NCBI RefSeq assembly: GCF_000217715.1
Contig: NC_015666.1
Coordinates: 3,604,010-3,668,009 of the forward strand
Length of the DNA: 64,000 nucleotides
Reading direction: 5' to 3'
Source of the DNA: Halopiger xanaduensis SH-6
GTDB lineage: Archaea > Halobacteriota > Halobacteria > Halobacteriales > Natrialbaceae
The notes beneath the pieces are model-generated. The model searched no databases, was not told where the DNA came from, and saw nothing but the letters and a program-made list of their open reading frames with translations. Below, piece by piece: positions 33,040-41,893 of this stretch. The stretch's first letter is position 1. The number at the start of each line of letters is the position of its first letter. A program made the position numbers and the translations under genes.

Positions 33040-34539
33040 ATGGCGAACGACGTTCCCGAGCACGAGCCCTATTCCTCGAAACTGCAGGTACCGGAAGCGC
33101 TAACCTTCGACGACGTCCTTCTGCGCCCGAAGGAGAGCCGCGTCGAACCCGACGACGCCGACCTCACCTCGCGCGTCTCGAAGAACGTCGAGGTCTCCGT
33201 CCCGATCCTCTCGGCGGCGATGGACACCGTCACCGAGAGCGACATGGCGATCGCGATGGCCCGCCACGGCGGCCTCGGCGTCCTCCACCGGAACATGAAC
33301 ATCGACGAGATGGTCGAGGAGATCGAGCGCGTCAAGAGCGCCGACGAACTCATCATCCCCCAGGAGTCGGTCGTCACCGCCGACCCCGAGATGTCCGTCC
33401 GCGAGGTCGACGACCTGATGGCTCGCGAGGGCGTCGGCGGCGCCCCCGTCATCAACACCAACGGCGAAGTGCTGGGCATCATCTCGAGTACGGACATCCG
33501 CCCGCACCTCGAGGTCAACGAGGACGACCCCGTCACGGAGGCGATGACCGACGAGGTCATCACCGCGCCGGAGGACGTCGACGCCCGCGAGGCGTTCGAC
33601 CTGATGTACGAGCACAAGATCGAGCGCGTGCCGGTCGTCGACGACGAGAACCTCCTCGTGGGACTGGTCACGATGCAGGGCATCCTCCAGCGTCGCGAGT
33701 ACGGCGACGCGGTCCGCGACGAGGACGGGCGCCTCCGCTGCGGCGTCGCCGTCAGTCCGTTCGAGGAGGACCGCGCGCTCGCGGCCGACGACGCCGGCGC
33801 GGACGTCCTGTTCATCGACACCGCGCACGCGCACAACCTGAACGTCATCGACGGTGCGCGCGAGATCAAAGAAAACGTCGAGGCGGACGTCGTGGTCGGC
33901 AACGTCGGCACCCGCGAGGCGGCCGCGGAACTGGTCGACTTCGCGGACGGCATCAAGGTCGGCATCGGGCCGGGCTCGATCTGTACGACCCGCGTCGTCT
34001 CCGGCGCCGGCATGCCCCAGATCACGGCCGTCGCGCAGGTTGCGGACGTCGCCGCCGAACACGACGTTCCCGTGATCGCCGACGGCGGCATCCGGTACTC
34101 CGGCGACGCGATCAAGGCGGTCGCCGCCGGCGCGGACGCGGTCATGCTCGGCTCCTACTTCGCCGGCACCGACGAGGCGCCGGGACGGGTCGTCACCATG
34201 AACGGCAAGAAGTACAAGCAGTACCGCGGCATGGGGAGCGTCGGCGCGATGAAGTCCGGCGACAGCGACCGATACCTCAAGGAAGAGCCCGACGAGGAGG
34301 ACGAGTACGTCCCCGAGGGCGTCGAGGCCGCGACGCCGTACAAGGGCTCGCTGCAGTCGGAGCTCCACCAGCTCGCGGGCGGCATGCAGTCGGGCATGGG
34401 CTACGTCGGCGCCGAGACCGTCCCCGAGTTCAAGGACCGCTCGGAGTTCGTCCGCGTTTCCTCGGCCGGCCAGGCCGAGAGCCACGCCCACGACGTCGTC
34501 ATCACCGACGAAGCCCCGAACTACTCGCCCGATAACTGA
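33040..34539 (+). CDS. guaB: inosine-5'-monophosphate dehydrogenase
   Basis: A 499-residue IMPDH catalysing NAD-dependent conversion of IMP to XMP, the committed step to GMP. The N-terminal TIM-barrel strand TFDDVLLRPKESRV is typical. A CBS pair lies at about residues 105-215 (VSVREVDDLMAREGVGGAPV and DLMYEHKIERVPVV). The catalytic loop GPGSICTTR has Cys315, followed by the GGIRYSGD and GSYFAGT IMP-phosphate sites and the flap region. Length and motif order are complete. It is monocistronic with its own promoter upstream. Confidence 0.95.
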   Translation: MANDVPEHEPYSSKLQVPEALTFDDVLLRPKESRVEPDDADLTSRVSKNVEVSVPILSAAMDTVTESDMAIAMARHGGLGVLHRNMNIDEMVEEIERVKSADELIIPQESVVTADPEMSVREVDDLMAREGVGGAPVINTNGEVLGIISSTDIRPHLEVNEDDPVTEAMTDEVITAPEDVDAREAFDLMYEHKIERVPVVDDENLLVGLVTMQGILQRREYGDAVRDEDGRLRCGVAVSPFEEDRALAADDAGADVLFIDTAHAHNLNVIDGAREIKENVEADVVVGNVGTREAAAELVDFADGIKVGIGPGSICTTRVVSGAGMPQITAVAQVADVAAEHDVPVIADGGIRYSGDAIKAVAAGADAVMLGSYFAGTDEAPGRVVTMNGKKYKQYRGMGSVGAMKSGDSDRYLKEEPDEEDEYVPEGVEAATPYKGSLQSELHQLAGGMQSGMGYVGAETVPEFKDRSEFVRVSSAGQAESHAHDVVITDEAPNYSPDN

Positions 34540-34623
34540 ACTGAACTAAACTGATCGGCGCCGCCGAGCCGACCGACGAAAACCGCTCGCTCGGAAACGC
34601 AACTCGGAGCGAGAAATCCGTCG

Positions 34624-34791
34624 CTATTCCTCTTCCTCGGGGACGTCGATCGACCGATAAATATCCGACCGTAGTTCCGACGCCCGATCCTCGTCGAGTA
34701 TCTCGTCGGCCTCGAGGTCGTCGATGAGCCCGACGATCGCGTCGCAGAGCAGTTCCGGACGGTCGATACGTGCGTCTTGATTGTCGTCCAT
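34624..34791 (-). CDS. 55-residue acidic protein, unknown
   Basis: Starts MDDNQDARIDRPELLCDAIV and ends RSIDVPEEEE. Highly acidic and helical, with an ILDEDRASELRSDIYRSI helix. It is composition-typical of haloarchaeal microproteins. No function. It lies between the convergent end of guaB and the CMP kinase gene, with its ATG followed by sensible acidic codons. Confidence 0.5.
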   Translation of the reverse strand: MDDNQDARIDRPELLCDAIVGLIDDLEADEILDEDRASELRSDIYRSIDVPEEEE

Positions 34792-34945
34792 AGGATTCCG
34801 ACCACCGTGAGCGTCTTCAAAGGTGGTGCCGGCGTCGTCGGAACACGCTTCACATGCGACGCTGGGGAGAAAGCTACGATGGCGTTCCGCCGGTTGTGCT
34901 CGAGAGAAAGAGAGAGCGGCGAGACGGGTCGGACGGTCCGATCGA

Positions 34946-35563
34946 TTACAGGTCCACGTTCGGCGTCCGGAACGCGCCCTCGTCGATCGCGGGCTCGTAC
35001 TCCTCGATGGCGGTTCGAACGAGTTCGAAGACGCCCTCCTTCCCCCAGCGGGCCGTGTTGATGTTGAGATCGTAGAACTCGCGGTCGTCGATGTCGATGT
35101 CGTAGTACGACTGGTAGCGGCCGGCCTCGCTGACCTCGCGGACCCGCATCTCGGCTTCGGTCTCCATCCGATCCTCGATGCGCTCGAGGCGGACGTCTTC
35201 GGGCGCGTCGAGCCAGATCCGCAGGTCGGCCCGGTCGCCGGCGAGCCAGCCGGCCAGCCGCGACTCGAGGATGAAGGGCTTGTTCGCCATGCCCCACTTC
35301 TCGGCGATCTGCTGGAGTCGCTGATCGAGCGCGCGGTCGATCCCGTCGGACTCGTCGGCCTTCGCGGTGAGCTGGTTGAGGCTCATCTCGCGGTCCTCGG
35401 CAAGTTCGCGGAAGATGTCGCCGCCGGAGACGTACGGGCAGCCGATCGCGTCGGCGAGCCGTTCGCACAGCGTCGTCGCGCCGCAGCCCGGCGGGCCGGA
35501 GACGGTGATAAACAGTGTCGTTTCGATCTCGGGGTCGCTCGTTGCGGACTCGGTCGTTGCCAT
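34946..35563 (-). CDS. cmk: archaeal cytidylate kinase
   Basis: A 205-residue P-loop NMP kinase. The P-loop is GPPGCGATTLCERLADA at about residues 22-38, then GCPYVSGGDIFRELAEDR, the archaeal CMP-kinase pattern. LESRLAGWLAG and the lid R-x2-D region (REVSEAGRYQSYYDIDIDDR) follow. It phosphorylates CMP/dCMP with ATP. Archaeal homologs are near this length. The Ser/Thr-Glu rich N-terminal 13 residues are a haloarchaeal extension. Confidence 0.88.
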   Translation of the reverse strand: MATTESATSDPEIETTLFITVSGPPGCGATTLCERLADAIGCPYVSGGDIFRELAEDREMSLNQLTAKADESDGIDRALDQRLQQIAEKWGMANKPFILESRLAGWLAGDRADLRIWLDAPEDVRLERIEDRMETEAEMRVREVSEAGRYQSYYDIDIDDREFYDLNINTARWGKEGVFELVRTAIEEYEPAIDEGAFRTPNVDL

Positions 35564-35717
35564 GTCGGAGCAAGGACGCGCGATTTGAAAAGGTGTCCGA
35601 CTCTCGACCCGAGTGATAGTTGGTGACAGTATCTCCTCGAGGCGGGGCCGGGACCGCTCTACGAGATGGCGGACGGGAAGAGCAACGCCTACGGTCGTCC
35701 GGTCCCGAGTGCCGACC

Positions 35718-36236
35718 GTGAACCGCCGAACGGTACTTCGATCCGCGAGCGTGCTCGCGACGGTGGGGCTCGCGGGTTGTATTCAGGGAGTTCAGGAACA
35801 CTTCGGACTGCAGGGGGTCGTCCCGGTCGAGATCCACAACTCCGGGAGTCGCACGTACAACATCCAACTTCGGGCCCGCGAACTCGGTAACGACCGCCAG
35901 AGCTACGACGAGCAGTACTCCGTCTCGCCCAACGAAACCGCGTATCCGCCCCACCTCGGGCGGACGGAGCAAAGTCTGCAGGTCGTCCTGTTCGGCGAGA
36001 ACAACGAGCAGGAGCAGGTCGAAGCGGTGTCGATCACGTCCGAGACCGAATTCGTCTCGATCGAACTCACCGACGCCGGACTCGTGATCGAAGTCGATCG
36101 GGCCGGCGACGCCGCGAACGAAACCGTGGGGAACGCCACGAACGGTTCGAACGACTCGAGCGCCGCGAACGGTTCAAATAACTCGACCACCACGGAGAAC
36201 GAGACGGGCGATTCCGACGCCGAATCCGCTAGCTGA
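35718..36236 (+). CDS. Tat-type lipoprotein, unknown function
   Basis: A 172-residue protein. A GTG start gives MNRRTVLRSASVLATVGLAG-C, a twin-arginine signal ending in an LAGC lipobox, so a lipid-anchored extracytoplasmic protein is predicted. The mature part is a beta-rich domain (GVVPVEIHNSGSRTYNIQLR), and the C-terminus is a Asn/Ser/Thr/Glu low-complexity tail probably acting as a linker or glycosylation site. Function unknown. The frame continues upstream but the signal peptide fixes the start. Confidence 0.7.
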   Translation: MNRRTVLRSASVLATVGLAGCIQGVQEHFGLQGVVPVEIHNSGSRTYNIQLRARELGNDRQSYDEQYSVSPNETAYPPHLGRTEQSLQVVLFGENNEQEQVEAVSITSETEFVSIELTDAGLVIEVDRAGDAANETVGNATNGSNDSSAANGSNNSTTTENETGDSDAESAS

Positions 36237-36240
36237 GTGC

Positions 36241-38019
36241 TCAGGGGTACGGGTGGAACGCCCGCTCGAGGCGAGATTCGAACCCCAACTCGTCCGGCAC
36301 CGTCCGCGCTCTGTCGCCGAAGAACGGCTCGCCCGTGAACAGCGGCTGCGCGCCGGGGACGACGACCCGGACCGCCTCGAAGCCGATCGACTCGACGTCG
36401 CGGGTCGTGAGCCGCGCCGCGTACGGCGTCAGGTCGGCGTCGCCCGCGCGCTCGAGCAGCGACTCGAGGGCGTCCTCGCCCGACGGAACCGGGTCGGGAC
36501 CGACGCTCTCGGCCGGCACCCGATCGCCGCCAACGGCGACGAATTCTTGTGCTGGCGTCGGGAACGCGGCGTACTCCCCGATCGCGCCCGACTGATCGGC
36601 CGCCTCCTCGGGGCCGAGATTCCGCAGTTCCATCCAGTTCTGGAGGGCCTCCTCGAGCGCCGCCGTCGCGGCGGCCGTCGCGTCGAGGTCGGCCGCGGAA
36701 CCGGCCGCGAAGGCGGGCCAGGCGTCGTCTTCGGGGTCGATTTCTGCGTCCGCGTCGAGATCGTCCGGCTCCCGGTGAACCGCGACTGCGACCACCGGTA
36801 CGTCCACGTCCTGCGTGACCAGCAGCGGCGTCACCGACAGGCCTTCGCTTCGCGCGCGGCGCTCGAGCGTCGCGAACGCGGGGTCGTCGACGGCGAGTTC
36901 GAGCGGTTCGAACGTCGAGTACCACGCGAGCATCGTCGCGTCGCGCTCGAGGACCTCCGTCAGGCCGGACAGCAGCGCGTCGACCGTCGAGGAGCCCAGT
37001 CCGAGTCCGGTCGTGATCGCGGGGACGAGTTCCGCGCCGGGCTGGGGGAACTGCACGGCCGCCGCGGGGAGGTGGGCCCGCCCGCCGGTGACGAGGTTCT
37101 CGCCGGGAACCCAGCGGTACTCCTCGGCCGGGTCGTACTCGGACGCGTCGTCCGGCCGGACGAGGTCGGTCGGCGAGACGGGGTTCTCGAGGTCGCCCTC
37201 GCTGGCGCGGACGAACTCCGCGTCGCGGTAGACGCCGGCGCAGTACCGCTCGAGGCCCTCGCCGACGGCCTTCATCAGCGCGGCGTTCCAGTCGTCGGCG
37301 ACCCCGGCGGCCTGGCGCGGCGCGCTGGCGTCGCTGAAGGCGGTCGTGTTCGCGTTCGTCGCCAGGTAGTAGGGGACGGGGAACGACTCGACCTCGCCGA
37401 TGCTCGCGACGACGCCGACGCGGTCGTCGATGGCCGCCTCCGCGTGGTCGACGGCCGAATCGAGGGCAAGGGAGTCGTCGTCTCGCTCGAGCGTCCGATC
37501 CCGCTCGCTGTCCGCACACTCACAGCCGGGGACCGGAAGGAGGCGTCGTCGGGCGTGTGGGAGTTCGACGACGCGCCCGATAATCGACTCGTCCTCGCCG
37601 GAGAAGACGCGCACGCACTCCCGGCCGGCGACCGCGCCGGCGAGACGGGCCGCGGCGCGATCGGCTTGCGGCCCGTCCGCGGTTTCTCCCTCCTCGAGGT
37701 TCGACGCGACGCGAGCGCGAAGACAGTCGAAACAGCCGGTTCCCGCGCCCGGCGCGAACCCGGACGCCGCGGCGTCGACGGACGACAGGGGGTAGCCGCC
37801 GACGCCGCCGATCTCGACGGCGATCCAGGGCGTCGACCCCGCTCGAGCGGCTTCGTTCGCCCGTTCGAACGCGTCCGAGCCAACGACGCCGCTGACGACG
37901 CCGAACCGGGCGTCGGTGAGATCGGCGGGCTCGGCGTCCGCGACGTCGATATCGACGTCTCCCAGCGCGGCGACGACGGCCTCGCGGACCGGATCGTCGC
38001 CGACGACGTGGACTTGCAT
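36241..38019 (-). CDS. YcaO-domain protein with N-terminal E1-like domain
   Basis: A 592-residue protein. Residues 1-190 resemble an E1-like/TOMM leader-binding domain (MQVHVVGDDPVREAVVAALG) with Cys motifs CFDC (about 117-120) and GCEC (about 180-183), probably a zinc site. Residues 200-592 form the YcaO domain with ATP-binding-like GEGLERYCAG and the glutamate-rich TEVLERDATMLAW, and end in PYP. YcaO enzymes use ATP to activate peptide backbone amides for azoline or thioamide formation. No precursor peptide, TfuA or dehydrogenase lies adjacent, so its target is unknown. Confidence 0.82.
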   Translation of the reverse strand: MQVHVVGDDPVREAVVAALGDVDIDVADAEPADLTDARFGVVSGVVGSDAFERANEAARAGSTPWIAVEIGGVGGYPLSSVDAAASGFAPGAGTGCFDCLRARVASNLEEGETADGPQADRAAARLAGAVAGRECVRVFSGEDESIIGRVVELPHARRRLLPVPGCECADSERDRTLERDDDSLALDSAVDHAEAAIDDRVGVVASIGEVESFPVPYYLATNANTTAFSDASAPRQAAGVADDWNAALMKAVGEGLERYCAGVYRDAEFVRASEGDLENPVSPTDLVRPDDASEYDPAEEYRWVPGENLVTGGRAHLPAAAVQFPQPGAELVPAITTGLGLGSSTVDALLSGLTEVLERDATMLAWYSTFEPLELAVDDPAFATLERRARSEGLSVTPLLVTQDVDVPVVAVAVHREPDDLDADAEIDPEDDAWPAFAAGSAADLDATAAATAALEEALQNWMELRNLGPEEAADQSGAIGEYAAFPTPAQEFVAVGGDRVPAESVGPDPVPSGEDALESLLERAGDADLTPYAARLTTRDVESIGFEAVRVVVPGAQPLFTGEPFFGDRARTVPDELGFESRLERAFHPYP

Positions 38020-38169
38020 ACGGGAACCGTCACAGGCCGCGAGTAAAAGCGCCGCGCTCGAGACGGCGGGGCGTCGTCGAATCGAGCGCTCGGCTGACCG
38101 ACGACGAGGTGCCGCAAAGACGGCCGGATATCCCAACGTTGATTGATCGGTCAGCGGTATCCCCGCATC

Positions 38170-39156
38170 ATGGTTCAAGGCGGTCCGGCGCTCCAGATCG
38201 GCGTCATACTCGTCTCGGTGCTGGGTCTGTGGGTCGGCGCGCGGCTTCTGGTCGACGCCGTCGTTCGACTTGCTCGGCGGTTCGGGCTCTCGGATCTCAC
38301 CATCGGGCTGACGGTCGTCGCGATGGGGACGTCGACGCCGGAACTCTCGGTGTCGATCGACGCCGCGTTCAAAGGTCTGGGCGACATCGCGGTCGCGAAC
38401 GTCCTCGGTTCGAACATCTACAATCTGGCGTTCATTCTGGGTGTCGTCGCGCTGGTGACCGCGATCCCGGTCGCGGACTCGGTCGTCCGTCGAGACGGGA
38501 CCGCGCTGTTGGCGAGCACCCTCCTCGGCGGACTCGTCCTGTTCGATCTCCGGGTGACGAGGCTCGAGGGGGTGATCTTAGCGGGTTCGTTCGTCGCCTA
38601 CACGGTCTATTTGCTTCGGGCCACCCGGCGGGAATCGGACGGAACTGCGGATCGCTCGATCGGAGACGGCGAAGCGGTGCCGCCGGTGACCGAACGGGTT
38701 TCCTTTCGCGGCCGAGACGCCGTCTTTCTCGCGGGCGGCTTGGCGCTGGTGCTGGTGAGCGGCGACTACATGGTGGCGGCTTCCTCGGAGTTAGCCCGCG
38801 ACGCCGGTATCTCCGAGTGGATCATCGGCGGAACGATCGTCGCGGCGGGAACCTCGACGCCGGAGTTCGCCGTCTCGCTGGTGGCGATCCAGCGGGGGAG
38901 TTTCGGCGTCTCGGTCGGGAACGTCATCGGCAGTAACATCTACAACCTCACGGGTATCCTCGGCGTCGCGGCGGTCATCCGGCCGCTCGCGACCAGCGCC
39001 GCGTCGCTCGAGTCGGTCGCGTGGCTGGCCGGAATTGCGCTACTGATGGTCGCCGCGCTCTGGACGGATCGGGTGCTCTCTCGTCTGGAGGGCGCCCTGT
39101 TCGCGGCCTCCGAAATCGTTCGGTGGATTCTGGGGCTCCTCGGGGTGAGCGGCTAG
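38170..39156 (+). CDS. calcium/sodium antiporter (CaCA family)
   Basis: A 328-residue membrane protein of the YrbG/CaCA type with two inverted halves of about five helices each. The alpha repeats are clear: GTSTPELSVSI and SNIYNL in the first half, GTSTPEFAVSL and SNIYNLTG in the second. The acidic residues bind Ca and Na. A central hydrophilic loop occurs at about 155-190. It should exchange Na for Ca across the membrane. The start MVQGGPALQIG is preferred; the upstream frame adds 9 basic residues. Confidence 0.88.
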   Translation: MVQGGPALQIGVILVSVLGLWVGARLLVDAVVRLARRFGLSDLTIGLTVVAMGTSTPELSVSIDAAFKGLGDIAVANVLGSNIYNLAFILGVVALVTAIPVADSVVRRDGTALLASTLLGGLVLFDLRVTRLEGVILAGSFVAYTVYLLRATRRESDGTADRSIGDGEAVPPVTERVSFRGRDAVFLAGGLALVLVSGDYMVAASSELARDAGISEWIIGGTIVAAGTSTPEFAVSLVAIQRGSFGVSVGNVIGSNIYNLTGILGVAAVIRPLATSAASLESVAWLAGIALLMVAALWTDRVLSRLEGALFAASEIVRWILGLLGVSG

Positions 39157-39182
39157 CGTTTCGTGCGACCGAGCGTCGGCCG

Positions 39183-40355
39183 CTAGTCCTGTTCCGTTCC
39201 GCCGTCGGTGTCGGTATCCGCTTCGTCCCGCTGGCGCGTCTCCGAGATGTCGATGACCTCGCCCGTCGACTCGGGGGCCATATCCTCGCCCTCCTGGATC
39301 GCCTGGGCCTCCTCCTCCATCGCCTCGACGTCCAGTTCGGCGTCCTCGATGTCGCCGATGATATCCGCGATGTCGTCCAGTCCGATCAGTTCGCGGGTCT
39401 CCTCGTCGAAGTCGAGACTCTCCAGGTCCGTGCCGTCGGTCTCGACGTCGCTGCCGGAGAGGTGCTTGCCGTAGCGGCCGACCAGCGAGGTGAGTTCCTG
39501 AGGCATGACGAACGTCGTCGACTCGCTCTGGCCGATCCCCTCGAGGGTTTCCATGCCCTTGTCGATGATCGCGCGTTCGCCCATCGATTCCGCGGAGCGG
39601 GCGCGCAGGACAGTCGAAATCGCGTCACCCTGCGCCTCGAGGATCTGGCTCTGTTTCTCACCCTGGGCGCGGATGATGTTCGACTGCTTGTCACCCTCGG
39701 CCTGCTCGACGGCGCTGCGGCGTTCACCCTGCGCCTCGAGGATCATCGCGCGGCGGCGTCGCTCGGCGGAGGTCTGTTCCTCCATTGCGCCCTTGACGCC
39801 CGCGGAGGGGGTGACCTCGCGGACCTCGACGGATTCGACGCGAATCCCCCACTCGTCGGTGGGTTCGTCGAGTTCCTGGCGGATCCGCTCGTTGATCATC
39901 TCGCGGCGGCTCAGCGTGTCGTCGAGTTCCATGTCGCCGATCACCGCCCGCAGCGTGGTCTGGGCGAGGTTCGAGACGGCCCGCTCGTAGTCGTCGACCT
40001 CGAGGAACGCGCGGGTGGCGTCCATCACGCGAATGTAGACGACGGCGTCGGCGGTCACCGGCGAGTTGTCGCGGGTGATCGCCTCCTGGCTGGGAACGTC
40101 GATCGTCTGCGTTCGCATGTCGAACGTGTACACCCGCGAGACGAACGGCGGCACGACGTTCAGTCCGGGCTCGAGCAGTTTGCGGTACTCCCCGAAGACG
40201 GTCAGTGCGCCCCGGTCGTAGGCGTCGACGATCTCGACCATCGACCAGACGGTCGCGACCGCGAGGACGAGCACGAGCGCCCCGACGAGCAGCAGCGGAT
40301 CCTCGAGTAGCTGCTGGGCTTGCAGGGGCTCGAGTATGGATGTGGTTGCTACCAT
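39183..40355 (-). CDS. SPFH/Band 7 domain protein
   Basis: A 390-residue protein with one N-terminal transmembrane helix (about 20-45), followed by an SPFH domain (VDAYDRGALTVFGEYRKLLE, then FDMRTQTIDVPSQEAI, residues 45-220), then a helical region with a coiled coil repeating GEKQ and AQGE (EAQGERRSAVEQAEGDKQS) and an acidic C-terminus. Stomatin-like proteins form ring oligomers at membranes and chaperone proteases. Partner protease NfeD is not adjacent. Downstream of the antiporter gene on the same strand. Confidence 0.88.
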   Translation of the reverse strand: MVATTSILEPLQAQQLLEDPLLLVGALVLVLAVATVWSMVEIVDAYDRGALTVFGEYRKLLEPGLNVVPPFVSRVYTFDMRTQTIDVPSQEAITRDNSPVTADAVVYIRVMDATRAFLEVDDYERAVSNLAQTTLRAVIGDMELDDTLSRREMINERIRQELDEPTDEWGIRVESVEVREVTPSAGVKGAMEEQTSAERRRRAMILEAQGERRSAVEQAEGDKQSNIIRAQGEKQSQILEAQGDAISTVLRARSAESMGERAIIDKGMETLEGIGQSESTTFVMPQELTSLVGRYGKHLSGSDVETDGTDLESLDFDEETRELIGLDDIADIIGDIEDAELDVEAMEEEAQAIQEGEDMAPESTGEVIDISETRQRDEADTDTDGGTEQD

Positions 40356-40467
40356 TACACACGGTACGGCCTCCGGGCGAATAACTCTTGGCCGTAACTA
40401 AACAACTGCGACGAGTACGACCCGTCGGATCTGGGTCCTCCGCGGTCCGTGGAACGGGTGCGGTCGC

Positions 40468-41706
40468 TCAGTCGTGGACCGTCGCCGATGCGTCGATATA
40501 GACGAGTTCGTCGGCCCGCTCGAGCAGGCGAACGCCCCAGGTAACGGTGACGGGGACGAGCGCGGTCGTGAAGATGGCGATGAACACGAGGATGGAGAAC
40601 ATCGACTGGTCGATGACGCCGGCCTCGAAGGCGACCTGCGCGATGATGATCTCGACGGTGCCACGGCCGTTCATCCCGAAGCCGACGACCAGCCCCTCCC
40701 GGGAGGTCAGCGACGTCGGGAGCGCGAACAGCCACGAGCCGACGATCTTCCCGAGGAAGGCGACGGCGACGAGCAGCGCGAGGATTCCGAACGAGTCGAC
40801 GAAGACCCCGAAGCCGATCTCGAACCCGACCGTGACGAAGAAGATCGGCGCGAACAGCCCCATCGCGAGGTCGTACATGACCGTGTGCATGTGGTCGTAG
40901 AGGTCGGGTTCCACGTCGGCCTGCCGGAGGAACATGCCGGCCATAAAGCCGCCGATGATCATGTGCAGGTCCGCGAGCGTCGCCAGGTAGGCGAACAGCA
41001 GCGACACGAGCAGGGCGAAGGTGAAGGCGGTCGTCCGGTCGACGAAGCCGTACCGCTCGCGCTGGCGCTCGATGTGGTGCCACGCGACCGGCAGGAACCG
41101 GTAGCCGAGCACGAGCGTAATTGCGAAGAACGCCACCGTCTTCCCGAGGATGATGCCGATTTCCGCCGGATCGAGCGCCCCCGCCGTCACGTAGCTGTCG
41201 ACGCCCGCGAAGGCTACGAGCACGCCCACGTCGGAGGCCAGCGCGCCGCCGAGGAGAACGTTCGCGATCCGCGTGTCGAGCAACTCGAGGTCGGCGAGGA
41301 TGCGCGACTTCGTAGCCAACGAGGTGGCGGCCATCGCGAGACCCAAAAACAGCGCCGCGCCGACCGAGACGCCGAGCCAGATACCGGCGACGTAGCCCAG
41401 GCCGAACGGGATGACGAACGCGCCGAAGGCGATCAGCAGCGACTGTGGGCCGAGTCGGAATAGCTCGCGCAGGTCGACCTCCATCCCGACGAAGACCATC
41501 AGGAGGAAGACGCCCAGATCCGCGAGGTTGCTCAGCAGCGCCGAGCCGTGGAGGAGTCCCAGCAGCGGCGGCCCGAAGACGATGCCGGCGAACAGCTCGC
41601 CCATCATCGTCGGGTAGCCCAGCCGCTCGGCGACCGCGCCGAAGATCCACGCGACCGTCAGCACCAGCAGGAGGCTCAAGATGTCGATGGAAACGGCTTC
41701 GACCAT
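40468..41706 (-). CDS. monovalent cation:proton antiporter (CPA2 type)
   Basis: A 412-residue protein with about 12-13 membrane helices and no TrkA-N domain. Features include the opening VEAVSIDILSLLLVL, AVAERLGYPTMMGELFAGIV (the first conserved region of CPA2 exchangers), GASDVGVLVAFAG-like acidic segment, and a Gly-rich GFGMNGRGTVEIII helix near the end. Exchange of Na or K for H helps halophiles keep low internal Na. The Asp pair typical of electrogenic antiporters is not clear, so the ion choice is open. Confidence 0.85.
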   Translation of the reverse strand: MVEAVSIDILSLLLVLTVAWIFGAVAERLGYPTMMGELFAGIVFGPPLLGLLHGSALLSNLADLGVFLLMVFVGMEVDLRELFRLGPQSLLIAFGAFVIPFGLGYVAGIWLGVSVGAALFLGLAMAATSLATKSRILADLELLDTRIANVLLGGALASDVGVLVAFAGVDSYVTAGALDPAEIGIILGKTVAFFAITLVLGYRFLPVAWHHIERQRERYGFVDRTTAFTFALLVSLLFAYLATLADLHMIIGGFMAGMFLRQADVEPDLYDHMHTVMYDLAMGLFAPIFFVTVGFEIGFGVFVDSFGILALLVAVAFLGKIVGSWLFALPTSLTSREGLVVGFGMNGRGTVEIIIAQVAFEAGVIDQSMFSILVFIAIFTTALVPVTVTWGVRLLERADELVYIDASATVHD

Positions 41707-41893
41707 CGGTTACCACCTCGCGTCGCGAACCCGCAGACCGGAGCGGCGGCGCTGGTCGTCCGTCTCGATCCCCCGACGCCTTTGCTTCGAGCTGTCGCTC
41801 CCCATTATTGTCCGGTGGTCGGTGCTGTCGCGGCAGAGATACTTCAGTGGTAGGGGGCTGGCAGTCCTCGCCGCGTTCTCGGTCCAGCTTTCG

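Noticed and set aside
33015..34535. 506-codon Arg-rich open frame overlapping guaB
   Set aside because: It is the +1-type shadow of a highly GC-rich gene; its composition is basic and repetitive, unlike any haloarchaeal protein, and guaB is unmistakable.
36253..38046. 597-codon plus-strand frame opposite the YcaO gene
   Set aside because: Antisense shadow with Arg/Val/Asp-rich repetitive sequence and no domain; the YcaO motifs lie on the minus strand.
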